Shown: in pieces, positions 46,042 through 56,604 of the stretch | Numbering within the stretch: the first letter of the stretch is position 1 | Layout of the letters: the number at the start of each line of letters is the position of its first letter | DNA from: Roseivivax halodurans JCM 10272 | Lineage (GTDB): Bacteria > Pseudomonadota > Alphaproteobacteria > Rhodobacterales > Rhodobacteraceae | Assembly: GCF_000521785.1 (NCBI RefSeq) | Contig: NZ_JALZ01000003.1 | Coordinates: 185,480-249,479 of the forward strand | DNA: 64,000 bases | Reading direction: 5' to 3' | The notes under the pieces: generated by a model | Told to the model about the DNA's origin: nothing | The model's database searches: none | What the model saw: only the letters and a program-made list of their open reading frames with translations | Made by a program: the position numbers and the translations under genes

Positions 46042-48291
46042 ATGGCCGCCGATGAGGTGTCCGCAGGAGAGAAGCGGGCGCTCCGCAAACCGGAATCATG
46101 GCAATCCGGCGACTCCCGGGACCTGTTTCCGAAGCGACTGACGGGTCTGGTCGTCCTGACCCTGATTGCCCTGACCGTCCTCGGCGGGCTCGCCTATTCC
46201 ACGTACAAGGGCTTTCAGGGCAACACCTACGTTGCCGGCGAGAATTCGATCTGGGTCGTCGGCCAGATCGAACCGAGTGCGCTGCGGTACGAACGCGCGC
46301 TGTCCCGGTTCCTGCCCGATCCCGGATCCTCCACCGCCGCCGACGATCTCCGCGTCTCGAGCGAGCTCCTGCTCAGCCGGATGAACGTCGTGAGCGTGCA
46401 CCTCGCGCAGGATCAGCTCGAGCTGACCGCAGAGGACGCCGCGCTCTGGGTGGAGGTCATGACCGAGCGTCCGCAGATCGAGGCGGTGGCCGATGCGGAC
46501 AGCGCCGCGTCCCTGCAGCGCGCGGCGGAAGCTGCCGCCGCAGGCGCCGCGGATTTCGTCGAGACCGTCCGCCGCTTCAATGTCCGGGCGATGCTCGCCG
46601 CCATGGACGAGGCGCAGGACCAGAGGGCCGACCTTCAGACTACCGTCGTACGCTTTGCGACGGCCTCATTCGTTCTCGTCTCGCTGCTGATCGGTGCCGT
46701 CTGGGCGATGATCTACAGCTACCGGAACCTGCGCAGATCGCGCGCCAAGAGCGCGAGCGTCCGCGAAAGCCTCGACCGGTCCTACCGGCTTTCCGGCGAA
46801 GGCATCATGACGGTCACCAAAAGCTATCGCATCGTCATGGCCAATCCTGCGGCGACGCGGATGTTCGGCATCAGCGACGACGACCCCGACGCGCTGAGGC
46901 AGCTCGAGACGCAGATCCGTCGCATCCCGAAAGCGCCCGAAGACCGGGCGGTGCTCGAGGGGATGGTCGATGCGGCTGCCTTCGAACCGGAGTCGATGAG
47001 CCGGGCCAAGCCGCTCCGGACGAAGTTCCGGGCGGAGCGGATCGATGGATCACCGCTCGACGTGGAAGCCTCCATTTCCGTGGACCGGGACGAATCCGGA
47101 CGCCCGGTCCTCATCGCGTTCCTTCGGGACGTGACCGAGCAGCTGGCACGGGAGCAGGAATTGCGCGCCGCCCGTGACGAGGCGCTGCAGGCCGTCGAGG
47201 CGCGCCTGCGCTTCTTCGCGATGATGAGCCACGAGATGCGGACGCCGATCACCGGGGTGATCGCGGCCATCGACGCGATCGTTGCGCGGGCCGATCCGTC
47301 CGACGAACAGAAGCGTCTGCTCAAGCTCGCGGACCAGTCGGCGAAATCGGCGCTGGCGCAGATCAACAACGTCCTCGATCTCGCCTCGCTCGAACGGGGC
47401 GATGCCGAGGTCGAGAGGGTCGTCTTCAACCTCCGCGAGGTCCTGTCGGACGTCACCGAGCAATACCGGCCGCTCGCCGAGCAGAGCGGCAACCGCGTCG
47501 TGCTCGACATTCCGGCCGAGCATTCCGTCGACCTCAAGGGGCCGTTGCCGGTCTTCATGCGCCCCTTCATCAACCTTCTCAGCAACGCGATAAAGCACAC
47601 TGTCAAAGGCACCATCACCGTCCGGGCCCGGTTCCGCGAGGGCGAAGTCGCGGTCGAGGTCGAGGATACCGGTCCCGGCATCGACGAGCTCTTCCACGAG
47701 CGCATCTTCGAGCCCTTCGACATGGGGCCGTCCGTCCTGAAGAGCGGCAGTTCCGGTCTCGGCCTGCCGATCGCCCGGCGCGCGGTCGAGAGCCTCAACG
47801 GCCGGATCGGCGTGCGCAGCGAACGCGATCTGGGCAGCACCTTCTGGTTCACCGCGCAGATCCCGCTCGCGGACGGCGCATCGGTGCCGGACGCCTCCGT
47901 CTCTCCGCCGGCCGCGTCCTCTCCGGGCGATGCCGGCATCCGCATCCTGCTGGCCGAGGACAACGACCTGAACCGGCTCCTGGCCTCCGAGATGATCAGC
48001 CATCTCGGCTACCACGTCGAAGAGGCCCGCAACGGTGTGGAGGCCGTGGATCTGGCCATGGCGGGCGCGTACGATCTCATCCTGATGGACGTGAACATGC
48101 CGATAATGGGCGGCGCGGAAGCGACCGGGCTGATCCGCGCCGAAGGGCCGTCCAAGGCGGCGCGGATCGTCGGGGTCACGGCCTTCGTGGCTCCCGACGA
48201 GGCCGAAAAATTCCGCGTCTGCGGCATGGACGAGATCATCCCCAAGCCGCTCACCAGCCGGGAGCTCAACCGTCTTCTCGACCTGACCTAG
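46042..48291 (+). CDS. Hybrid sensor histidine kinase with receiver domain
   Basis: This 749-residue membrane kinase has helices at about 33-52 and 208-228 around a 155-residue periplasmic region. A PAS domain (about 245-370), HisKA with phosphorylatable His397 (MMSHEMRTP), HATPase_c (DTGPGIDEL, GSSGLGLPIA) and a C-terminal receiver with Asp683 (LILMDVNMP) follow. The ATG has GGAG seven bases upstream and follows the secreted protein gene by two bases. No response regulator is adjacent, so the output protein is unknown. Confidence 0.9.
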   Translation: MAADEVSAGEKRALRKPESWQSGDSRDLFPKRLTGLVVLTLIALTVLGGLAYSTYKGFQGNTYVAGENSIWVVGQIEPSALRYERALSRFLPDPGSSTAADDLRVSSELLLSRMNVVSVHLAQDQLELTAEDAALWVEVMTERPQIEAVADADSAASLQRAAEAAAAGAADFVETVRRFNVRAMLAAMDEAQDQRADLQTTVVRFATASFVLVSLLIGAVWAMIYSYRNLRRSRAKSASVRESLDRSYRLSGEGIMTVTKSYRIVMANPAATRMFGISDDDPDALRQLETQIRRIPKAPEDRAVLEGMVDAAAFEPESMSRAKPLRTKFRAERIDGSPLDVEASISVDRDESGRPVLIAFLRDVTEQLAREQELRAARDEALQAVEARLRFFAMMSHEMRTPITGVIAAIDAIVARADPSDEQKRLLKLADQSAKSALAQINNVLDLASLERGDAEVERVVFNLREVLSDVTEQYRPLAEQSGNRVVLDIPAEHSVDLKGPLPVFMRPFINLLSNAIKHTVKGTITVRARFREGEVAVEVEDTGPGIDELFHERIFEPFDMGPSVLKSGSSGLGLPIARRAVESLNGRIGVRSERDLGSTFWFTAQIPLADGASVPDASVSPPAASSPGDAGIRILLAEDNDLNRLLASEMISHLGYHVEEARNGVEAVDLAMAGAYDLILMDVNMPIMGGAEATGLIRAEGPSKAARIVGVTAFVAPDEAEKFRVCGMDEIIPKPLTSRELNRLLDLT

Positions 48292-48378
48292 ATCCGCAGA
48301 GACCGAGGCCGGGCCGCGTGCCGAATGTCGGAGGAGGGCAGGGGGCGCCGTCCTCCGGCCCTGTGCGGGGACCTCCGA

Positions 48379-49371
<993 letters not shown>

Positions 49372-51504
49372 TCAGAGCGTGCAGGACACGCAGCCCTGCA
49401 CCTCGGTCCCTTCGAGGGCCTGCTGGCGCAGCCGGATGTAGTAGATGGTCTTGATGCCCTTCTTCCACGCGTGGATCTGCGCGCGGTTGATGTCGCGGGT
49501 CGAGGCGTCGGCCGGGAAGAACAGCGTCAGCGACAGGCCCTGGTCGACGTGCCGCGTCGCGGCCGCGTAGGTGTCGATGATGGCCTTGGGCCCGATCTCG
49601 TAGGCGTCGCGGTAGAACTCGAGATTGTCGTTCGTCATGTAGGGCGCGGGGTAGTAGACCCGGCCGATCTTGCCTTCCTTGCGCACCTCGATCTTGGCGG
49701 TGATCGGGTGGATCGAGGAGGTCGCGTAGTTGATGTAGCTGATCGACCCCGTGGGCGGCACCGCCTGGAGATTGCGGTTGTAGATCCCGTCCCGCATCAC
49801 CGCGTCCCGCAGCTCGGCCCACTCGGCGCGGCTCGGGATCGCGACGCCCATCCGCTCGAAAAGCGCGCGCACCGTCTCGGTCTCGGGCAGCCAGTCGCGG
49901 TCCACGTAATCGGCAAAGAAGCTGCCATCCGCGTATTTCGACCGCTCGAACCCCTTGAAGGCACGGCCCCGCTCGCGGGCGAGCGCGTTGGATGCCCGCA
50001 GCGCGTGGTAGAGCACCGTGCAGAAGTAGATGTTGGTGAAGTCGATCCCCTCGGGCGAGCCGTAGTGGATGCGCTCGCGGGCGAGAAAGCCGTGCAGGTT
50101 CATCTGCCCGAGCCCGATCGCGTGGCCCTCGTCGTTGCCGCGCCGGATCGACGGCACGCTGTCGATCGCCGACATCTCGGACACCGCGTTCAGCGCCCGC
50201 ACCGCCGTCGTCACGCTGGCGCCGAGATCGCCCCCGTCCATCGCCCGCGCGATGTTCATCGAGCCGAGGTTGCAGGAAATGTCGGTACCCATACGCGCGT
50301 AGGAGAGATCGTCGTTGAACTCGGAGGCCTCGTTGACCTGCAGGATCTCCGAGCAGAGGTTCGACATCGCGATGCGGCCCGCGATCGGGTTCGCCGCGTT
50401 CACCGTGTCCTCGAACATGATGTAGGGATAGCCGCTCTCGAACTGGATCTCCGCCAGCGTCTGGAAGAAGGCGCGCGCGTTGATCTTGGTCTTGCGGATG
50501 CGCGGATCGTCCACCATCTCGGCGTACTTTTCCGTCACCGAGATCTCCGAGAAGGCGCAGCCATAGACCTTTTCCACGTCGTGCGGCGAGAAGAGGTACA
50601 TGTCCTCCCCGCGCTTGGCGAGCTGGAAGGTCACGTCCGGGATCACCACGCCGAGCGACAGCGTCTTGATGCGGATCTTCTCGTCCGCGTTCTCGCGCTT
50701 GGTGTCGAGAAAGCGCAGGATGTCGGGGTGATGGGCGTTGAGATAGACCGCGCCCGCGCCCTGCCGCGCACCGAGCTGGTTGGCGTAGGAGAAGCTGTCC
50801 TCGAGCAGCTTCATCACCGGGATGACGCCCGAGGACTGGTTCTCGATGCCCTTGATCGGCGCGCCGTGCTCGCGGATGTTGGTGAGCATCAGCGCGACGC
50901 CCCCGCCGCGCTTCGACAGCTGCAGCGCCGAGTTGATGCCGCGCCCGATGCTTTCCATGTTGTCCTCGAGGCGCAGAAGGAAGCACGAGACGAATTCGCC
51001 GCGCGCGCATTTCCCGGCATTGAGGAAGGTCGGCGTCGCGGGCTGGAAGCGGCCCTCGAGGATCTCGGTGATCAGCTCCAGGGCAAGGCCGGTATCGCCG
51101 CGCGCCAGCGCCAGCGCGTTCATCACCACCCGGTCCTCGTAACGCTCGAGGTACCGGTGCCCGTCGCGGGTCTTGAGCGTGTAGGACGTGTAGTATTTGA
51201 ACGCGCCGAGGAAGGTCGGGAACCGGAACTTCGCCGCATAGGCCGCGTCCCAGATCTCGTGCAGGAAGGCGCGGTCGTACTGATCGAGCACCTGCGGCTC
51301 GTAATAACCCTCGTCGACGAGGTAGCGCAGCTTCTCGTTCAGCGAATGGAAGAACACCGTGTTCCGGTTCACGTGCTGCAGGAAGTATTCCCGCGCGGCG
51401 CGCCGGTCGGCGTCGAACTGGATGCGGCCCTCGTCGTCGTAGAGGTTCAGCATCGCGTTGAGCGCGTGGTAGTCGTGCTCTGCGGTCAGGCCGGTATCGA
51501 GCAT
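49372..51504 (-). CDS. nrdE: Class Ib ribonucleotide reductase, large subunit
   Basis: This 710-residue catalytic subunit reduces ribonucleoside diphosphates for DNA synthesis. It shows the active-site NLCSEILQ and the substrate loop region [15 protein letters not shown]. The C-terminal CVSCTL cysteine pair accepts electrons from NrdH. It lacks a long allosteric ATP cone at the N-terminus, as expected for class Ib. GGAGG precedes the start at 51504, which lies 19 bases inside nrdI. Confidence 0.95.
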   Translation of the reverse strand: MLDTGLTAEHDYHALNAMLNLYDDEGRIQFDADRRAAREYFLQHVNRNTVFFHSLNEKLRYLVDEGYYEPQVLDQYDRAFLHEIWDAAYAAKFRFPTFLGAFKYYTSYTLKTRDGHRYLERYEDRVVMNALALARGDTGLALELITEILEGRFQPATPTFLNAGKCARGEFVSCFLLRLEDNMESIGRGINSALQLSKRGGGVALMLTNIREHGAPIKGIENQSSGVIPVMKLLEDSFSYANQLGARQGAGAVYLNAHHPDILRFLDTKRENADEKIRIKTLSLGVVIPDVTFQLAKRGEDMYLFSPHDVEKVYGCAFSEISVTEKYAEMVDDPRIRKTKINARAFFQTLAEIQFESGYPYIMFEDTVNAANPIAGRIAMSNLCSEILQVNEASEFNDDLSYARMGTDISCNLGSMNIARAMDGGDLGASVTTAVRALNAVSEMSAIDSVPSIRRGNDEGHAIGLGQMNLHGFLARERIHYGSPEGIDFTNIYFCTVLYHALRASNALARERGRAFKGFERSKYADGSFFADYVDRDWLPETETVRALFERMGVAIPSRAEWAELRDAVMRDGIYNRNLQAVPPTGSISYINYATSSIHPITAKIEVRKEGKIGRVYYPAPYMTNDNLEFYRDAYEIGPKAIIDTYAAATRHVDQGLSLTLFFPADASTRDINRAQIHAWKKGIKTIYYIRLRQQALEGTEVQGCVSCTL

Positions 51505-51905
51505 GGTGCCTCCAAGTCGGCGAAGAGGTGGGAAAGGCCCGCGCGGATGCGGATGATGTCGGTTTCGGTGCCGGCAAGCTCGACCCGGGCGAGGACGGGC
51601 ACGCCGCATTTACGGGCGATCACGTCACCGGCGAGCGCGAAGGTCTCGCCGAAATTGCGGTTGCCGCAGGCGATGACGCCGCGCAGCAGCGCGCGGGTCG
51701 GCGCATGGTTGAGAAACCGGATCACCGGTTTCGGCACGGCGCCGCGGCCCTCGCCATCGGCATAGGTGGGCGTCACCAGCACGAAGGGCGCGTCCATCCG
51801 CGGCGGATCGCCGACCGGGGGCAGGGGCGTCCCGCCGAGGCCCAGCCGGTCGATCAGCCGCGCGGTGTTGCCGCTGCGCGAGGAATAGAAGGCGAGGGGG
51901 GTCAT
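51486..51905 (-). CDS. nrdI: Ribonucleotide reductase flavodoxin NrdI
   Basis: This 139-residue flavodoxin-like protein supplies the oxidant needed to assemble the NrdF Mn cofactor. FMN-loop motifs [28 protein letters not shown] and GNRNFGETF are present. It lies five bases after nrdH and its end overlaps the nrdE start. It is part of nrdHIEF. Confidence 0.93.
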   Translation of the reverse strand: MTPLAFYSSRSGNTARLIDRLGLGGTPLPPVGDPPRMDAPFVLVTPTYADGEGRGAVPKPVIRFLNHAPTRALLRGVIACGNRNFGETFALAGDVIARKCGVPVLARVELAGTETDIIRIRAGLSHLFADLEAPCSIPA

Positions 51906-51910
51906 GGCCG

Positions 51911-52129
51911 TCAGAGCTGGCCGATGCGGTCCGGGCGGAAGCCCGACCAATGGTCCTCTCCCGCGACCACGACCGGCGCCTGCCGGTATCCGAGCGACTG
52001 CACATGCGCCATCGCCGCGCTGTCCTCGCTCAGATCGACGAGTGCATAGTCGATCCCCTTGGCGTCGAGCGCGCGGGTGGTGGCGGTGCATTGCACGCAG
52101 GCCGGCTTGGAATAGACGGTGATGGTCAT
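51911..52129 (-). CDS. nrdH: Glutaredoxin-like NrdH-redoxin
   Basis: This 72-residue redoxin reduces the NrdE C-terminal cysteines using thioredoxin reductase. It has the active site KPACVQCTAT (CVQC), the QAPVVV cis-proline region and the C-terminal SGFRPDRI motif. The start at 52129 (MTITVYSKP) fits the family length. It is the first gene of the operon, downstream of the cobalamin riboswitch. Confidence 0.94.
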   Translation of the reverse strand: MTITVYSKPACVQCTATTRALDAKGIDYALVDLSEDSAAMAHVQSLGYRQAPVVVAGEDHWSGFRPDRIGQL

Positions 52130-52200
52130 CTCGAAAGGTCCCTTCTGCCTGTGGTGCGGACATGAAGGAGACACGAAACCCCCGGCAGGCGGCGCTGGCA

Positions 52201-52223
52201 GCCCGGGGATAACGCGCCCGGGC
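52201..52223 (-). other. Hairpin between riboswitch and nrdH
   Basis: A perfect 7-bp stem (GCCCGGG / CCCGGGC) closes a nine-base loop, between the riboswitch 3' end and nrdH. It may be part of the expression platform, but it does not cover the nrdH ribosome site, and no T-run follows. Confidence 0.35.
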
Positions 52224-52255
52224 CCTCCGCCGCGGTCGTCGTCTATGGCGCCCTG

Positions 52256-52424
52256 GCAGGTCTCCTGACTTCGCGGCTCGGGCGCTTCGGCCCGCCTTCC
52301 CGGCGCATCTGCGCCAGTGGCATCGGGACCGAAACTTGCCGCTTACAGTTGCGGGGGCAGTGCCGGATTCTCACCGGCTTCCCTCTTCACCCGCGACTTG
52401 CGCCGCGGGAACCAAAGCACCTGC
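52256..52424 (-). ncRNA. Cobalamin (B12) riboswitch controlling nrdHIEF
   Basis: On the minus strand the RNA begins with a P1 arm GCAGGT. It carries GGGAAGCCGGTGAGAATCCG, then the core CCCCGCAACTGTAAGCGG, the GCCACTGGCGC stem, and the B12 box AAGTCAGGAGACC before the closing P1 arm ACCTGC. These are the conserved elements of cobalamin riboswitches. It lies 126 bases upstream of nrdH on the same strand. Bound adenosylcobalamin should shut off the B12-independent class Ib reductase, implying a B12-dependent class II reductase elsewhere. Confidence 0.93.
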
Positions 52425-52452
52425 ATATTGGGCTGACGCGCCGGTGGGTGTC

Positions 52453-52481
52453 AATATATAGATGAAGTTTCGCGGCATGAA
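52453..52481 (-). promoter_or_regulatory. Candidate promoter for the riboswitch-nrdHIEF transcript
   Basis: On the minus strand a -10-like TATATT (52453-52458) lies 17 bases downstream of a weak -35-like TTCATG (52476-52481), within a short A/T-rich stretch. Transcription would begin about 20 bases before the riboswitch. Bases 52482-52567 show no other feature. Confidence 0.4.
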
Positions 52482-52567
52482 ATCTGGTTCTCTGACCGCG
52501 GCGCCCTGAGCGCGACCTCCGGTGGCGCGGAGATGCGGCTGCCGGCGGGCCTGCCAGAGTGGCCGGC

Positions 52568-53347
<780 letters not shown>

Positions 53348-54409
53348 CTACGCTCCGAGCCCGCGCTGTCTCAGAAGGATCCACAGAAAGACCGGCGCGC
53401 CGATGACGGCGGTCAGGATCCCGATGGGGAGTTCCGCGGGGGCGACGATCACGCGCGCGACGGTATCCGCCGCGACGAGCAGGGCGGCGCCGCAGAGCGC
53501 CGAATTGACGAGCAGGGCGCGATGGTCGGGCCCCGTCGCAAGGCGCAGCAGGTGCGGGACCACGATGCCGACGAAGCCGATGCCGCCGGCCACCGCGACC
53601 GCCGACCCGGTTCCGAGCGCGACGGACAGCACCGCGACGGTCTTCACCCGTTCGACCTCGTAGCCGACATGGGCGGCCGTCGCCTCGCCGAGGGCCAGCG
53701 CGTTGAGGGCCGGCCCCAATGTGCAGGCCGCGCCGATGGACAGGAGGATCGCCGGGGCGCAGGCGGCGAGCTTGATCCAGCTCGCCCCGGCCAGCGAGCC
53801 GAGATTCCAGAAGGTCAGGTCGCGCAATTGCTGATCGTCCGCGGTGAAGATGAGAATGCCGGCGAAGGCCCCGGCGAGCGCGGCAACGGCGATCCCGGCG
53901 AGGAGCATCGTCGCCACCGACGTCCGCCCGCCCCGGGTCGAGACGCGGTAGAGCCCGATCGTCACCCCCCATGCCCCGAGAAAGGCCGCGACCGGCACGG
54001 CGTAGGGGCCCGCCGGGACGAAGGCCATGGTTCCGCCGAGCACGATGACCGTGATCGCGCCGAGGCCCGCGCCCGCGCTCACGCCGATGATCCCGGGGTC
54101 GGCCAGCGGGTTGCGGAACAGCCCCTGCAGCACCGCGCCCGATACCGCCAGTGCTGCTCCAACCGCGATGCCGGTGAGGAGCCGGGGAAGGCGGATGTCG
54201 TAGAGAACGACGCGGTCCACCTGGCCGAGCGCGTCGCCGCTCGTAAGGCCGTTCAGGATCCCGGCCAGGCCGAGACCCGTCGCGCCGGTGCCGAGGCTCG
54301 CGAGCGACACCGCCACCAGCATGACGGCAAAGACGCCATGCAGCGCACGGGCACGCGCAAGCCGGTCCCTCGGCCGCACCGGATCTCCCACACCCAACGC
54401 CAGAGCCAT
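53348..54409 (-). CDS. hmuU: Heme ABC transporter permease HmuU (FecCD family)
   Basis: This 353-residue permease has about ten membrane helices and the FecCD-family motifs RLPRLLTGIAVGAALAVSGA and NPLADPGIIGVSAGAGLGA. The C-terminal GFVGIVVPHLLRL coupling loop contacts HmuV. It is four bases after hmuT and abuts hmuV. Confidence 0.94.
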   Translation of the reverse strand: MALALGVGDPVRPRDRLARARALHGVFAVMLVAVSLASLGTGATGLGLAGILNGLTSGDALGQVDRVVLYDIRLPRLLTGIAVGAALAVSGAVLQGLFRNPLADPGIIGVSAGAGLGAITVIVLGGTMAFVPAGPYAVPVAAFLGAWGVTIGLYRVSTRGGRTSVATMLLAGIAVAALAGAFAGILIFTADDQQLRDLTFWNLGSLAGASWIKLAACAPAILLSIGAACTLGPALNALALGEATAAHVGYEVERVKTVAVLSVALGTGSAVAVAGGIGFVGIVVPHLLRLATGPDHRALLVNSALCGAALLVAADTVARVIVAPAELPIGILTAVIGAPVFLWILLRQRGLGA

Positions 54410-54413
54410 CGGA

Positions 54414-55322
54414 TCAGCCCCCGTAAAGCGCGGTCGACAATTCCTCGACCGCCTGCGCCGTCCGCGGCCCGAACCCGAGCAGCTTGAGGCCGTCCATGCG
54501 CAGCACCGTCCCCGAGCGGGCAGCCGGCGTTGTGCGCAGCGCCGGAGAGGCGAAAAGCGTCTCGTCCGAGACCGCGTGCTCGCCCGAGCGGTCCATCATC
54601 AGGACGACATCGGGCGCGGCGGCGGCCACGGCCTCGTCCGAAACCTGCTTGTAGCCCTGAAATCCGCGCATCGCGTTTTCCGCTCCGGCGAGCCGGATGA
54701 TCCCGTCCGCGGCGGTACCTTGCCCCGCCGCCATGAGCCGCCCGCCTTCCGCGCTCATCACGAAGAGCACACGCATCGGGGCGCCGTCATGCGCCTCGGC
54801 GCGGGCCGCCGCCTCGGCCAGCGCCGCGCGGGTCTCGTCCGCCAGCGCTTCGGTCTTCGCAGGCACGCCGAGGGCCCCGCCCACGGTCCTGATCTTTGCG
54901 AGCACAGCGTCGGCGCCGAACCCGCCGGGCACGGTGACGAAGTCCACCTCCGCCGCCCTGAGGACGTCGATCGCCTCGGGCGGGCCCGCGCCCTCTTCGG
55001 CGAGGATGAGGTCCGGACCGACCGAGAGGACCCCCTCCGGCGACAGCGCCCGCACGTAGCCCACATCCGGCAGGCTGGTTGCCGCCTCGGGAAAGGTCGA
55101 GGTGCTGTCGCGGCCGATCAGCCTCTCTTCCTCGCCGAGCGCGTAGACGATCTCCGTCACCGCGCCGCCAAGCGCGAGGACACGTCCCGCGCCCTCGGCG
55201 GCGCGCGCCGACGGGTGGAGGACGAGGGTCAGGGCGAAGGCTGTTATGACGGCCGCGATCATCGTTGCGGGCAGCAGAACAAACCCGTCCCCGCGTCGGC
55301 CCGTGTTCCGGATCATGCGCAT
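54414..55322 (-). CDS. hmuT: Hemin-binding periplasmic protein HmuT
   Basis: This 302-residue periplasmic binding protein delivers heme to the HmuUV importer. A signal peptide (residues about 15-40, ending SARAAEG) precedes the mature fold, which begins RVLALGGAVTEIVYALGEEERLI-like and contains the expected conserved YVRALSPEGVL segment. The start at 55322 is chosen for the AAGGA site seven bases upstream. The gene is 31 bases after hmuS. Confidence 0.92.
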   Translation of the reverse strand: MRMIRNTGRRGDGFVLLPATMIAAVITAFALTLVLHPSARAAEGAGRVLALGGAVTEIVYALGEEERLIGRDSTSTFPEAATSLPDVGYVRALSPEGVLSVGPDLILAEEGAGPPEAIDVLRAAEVDFVTVPGGFGADAVLAKIRTVGGALGVPAKTEALADETRAALAEAAARAEAHDGAPMRVLFVMSAEGGRLMAAGQGTAADGIIRLAGAENAMRGFQGYKQVSDEAVAAAAPDVVLMMDRSGEHAVSDETLFASPALRTTPAARSGTVLRMDGLKLLGFGPRTAQAVEELSTALYGG

Positions 55323-55353
55323 GTGACGTTCCTTGCTGACTTCTGTGCCGGCA

Positions 55354-56406
55354 TCATTCGGCAGGTTCCGCATCGGCGAGGCCGGCGAGGCTTTCGACGA
55401 GCGCGCCCCATGCGGGCCGCGAATCGCGCCCCTCCTTGCCCAATCCGAAGACCTGGAAGATGAGCGCGCCGTGCCCGTCGAACGCCTCGACCGACACCGC
55501 CGGACCGCGCTGGGTCGGCTTCTCGACCGCCCAAACCTCGGCCACGTGATCGGCCCTGAGATGCAGGTTGAACCCGGGGTCGAGGATGTTCTGCCACGGG
55601 CCCATCGTCTTCAGCGTGCCGATGCCGCCCGAATGGATCTGGATGCAGCCGCGATTGCCGACGAAGAGCATGATCTCGACACCCTGATCGCGCACCGCCT
55701 CGAGCATCTGCGTCACGGCGGCGGGCGCGAGCGGTCGCACGAAGGGCGCACCGGCGATGCGATACGCCCCGAGCCGGTTCATCTTCAGTTTCGAGCAGAG
55801 CCGCAGGAACTGGTGCGTGTCGGTCAGACGTCGCCATTCCTTGCGCAGGATGTCGGCCTTGGCGGGGTCGGATTTCGGCGCCTCGGGCGGCATCCGCTCC
55901 GCGACCTCGATCCGGTCCGCATCCTCGCCGGTGGCGAGCTCGGCCACCAACGCCCGCCAGGCGTCCGGATCGCTCCCCTCGCGCAGGAAGATCTTGTGCA
56001 CCGCATCGCCTGCGGCATCGAACACCTGCAGGCTCCGGCGAAGCCCCGCCTCGGTCGGTTTCTCGACCGCGAAGGCGTGCCGCCAGTGCTTGGGAAAGAT
56101 CCGCAGATCGATCTCTTCGGCCAGCACCATCGCGGCATGCTCTCCGGGATGGTAGCCGCCATAGCGGCCGACCTTCTCGTGCACCGCCGAGCGCGTGCGG
56201 GTCAGCGCCATGACCTCGCCCAGCCGTTCGGCGGCCGGCATCAGGCGGTCGGGATCGGCTGCGATCCGGGTGACGCCGGCGCCGGTGAAGGCTGCCAGCA
56301 GTTCGGCCTCCGAGATCTTCAGTTCTTCGGCAATATCGCGTTCGCGCTGCCCGGTGCGGGCCTCGACTTCGGCACGAATCTCGGCGGGCGAGAGGGGATC
56401 GGTCAT
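55354..56406 (-). CDS. hmuS: Hemin-degrading/heme-trafficking factor HmuS
   Basis: This 350-residue cytoplasmic heme-binding protein has the two-lobe HemS/HmuS architecture. Its repeated halves include RIFPKHWRHAFAVEKPT and LHLRADHVAEVWAVEKPT (heme-contact region). It receives heme after import and helps release its iron. It is the first gene of the minus-strand series and is divergent from the receptor hmuR. Confidence 0.92.
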   Translation of the reverse strand: MTDPLSPAEIRAEVEARTGQRERDIAEELKISEAELLAAFTGAGVTRIAADPDRLMPAAERLGEVMALTRTRSAVHEKVGRYGGYHPGEHAAMVLAEEIDLRIFPKHWRHAFAVEKPTEAGLRRSLQVFDAAGDAVHKIFLREGSDPDAWRALVAELATGEDADRIEVAERMPPEAPKSDPAKADILRKEWRRLTDTHQFLRLCSKLKMNRLGAYRIAGAPFVRPLAPAAVTQMLEAVRDQGVEIMLFVGNRGCIQIHSGGIGTLKTMGPWQNILDPGFNLHLRADHVAEVWAVEKPTQRGPAVSVEAFDGHGALIFQVFGLGKEGRDSRPAWGALVESLAGLADAEPAE

Positions 56407-56604
56407 GCGGGTCCTTCCGGCTGTTGTGCGGTGGCTACATCGCGGCCGAGAAGGCGCGCGCCGGCTTCCGATCTTTCTTGACTGTTTTACTCAGAATCCG
56501 TAGCCGGCTCAAGTCGGAAGAAAAAGAAATAGCTCCGACGCACCAACCGCCCGGCCAGCCCCTTCGCGAGCACGGCACGACCGACTGCTTCTGAGGGGTT
56601 GCAC

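Noticed and set aside
52449..52454. TTGACA on the minus strand as -35 of the nrd promoter
   Set aside because: The matching -10 would put the transcript start inside the P1 stem of the riboswitch, so a promoter further upstream is more likely.
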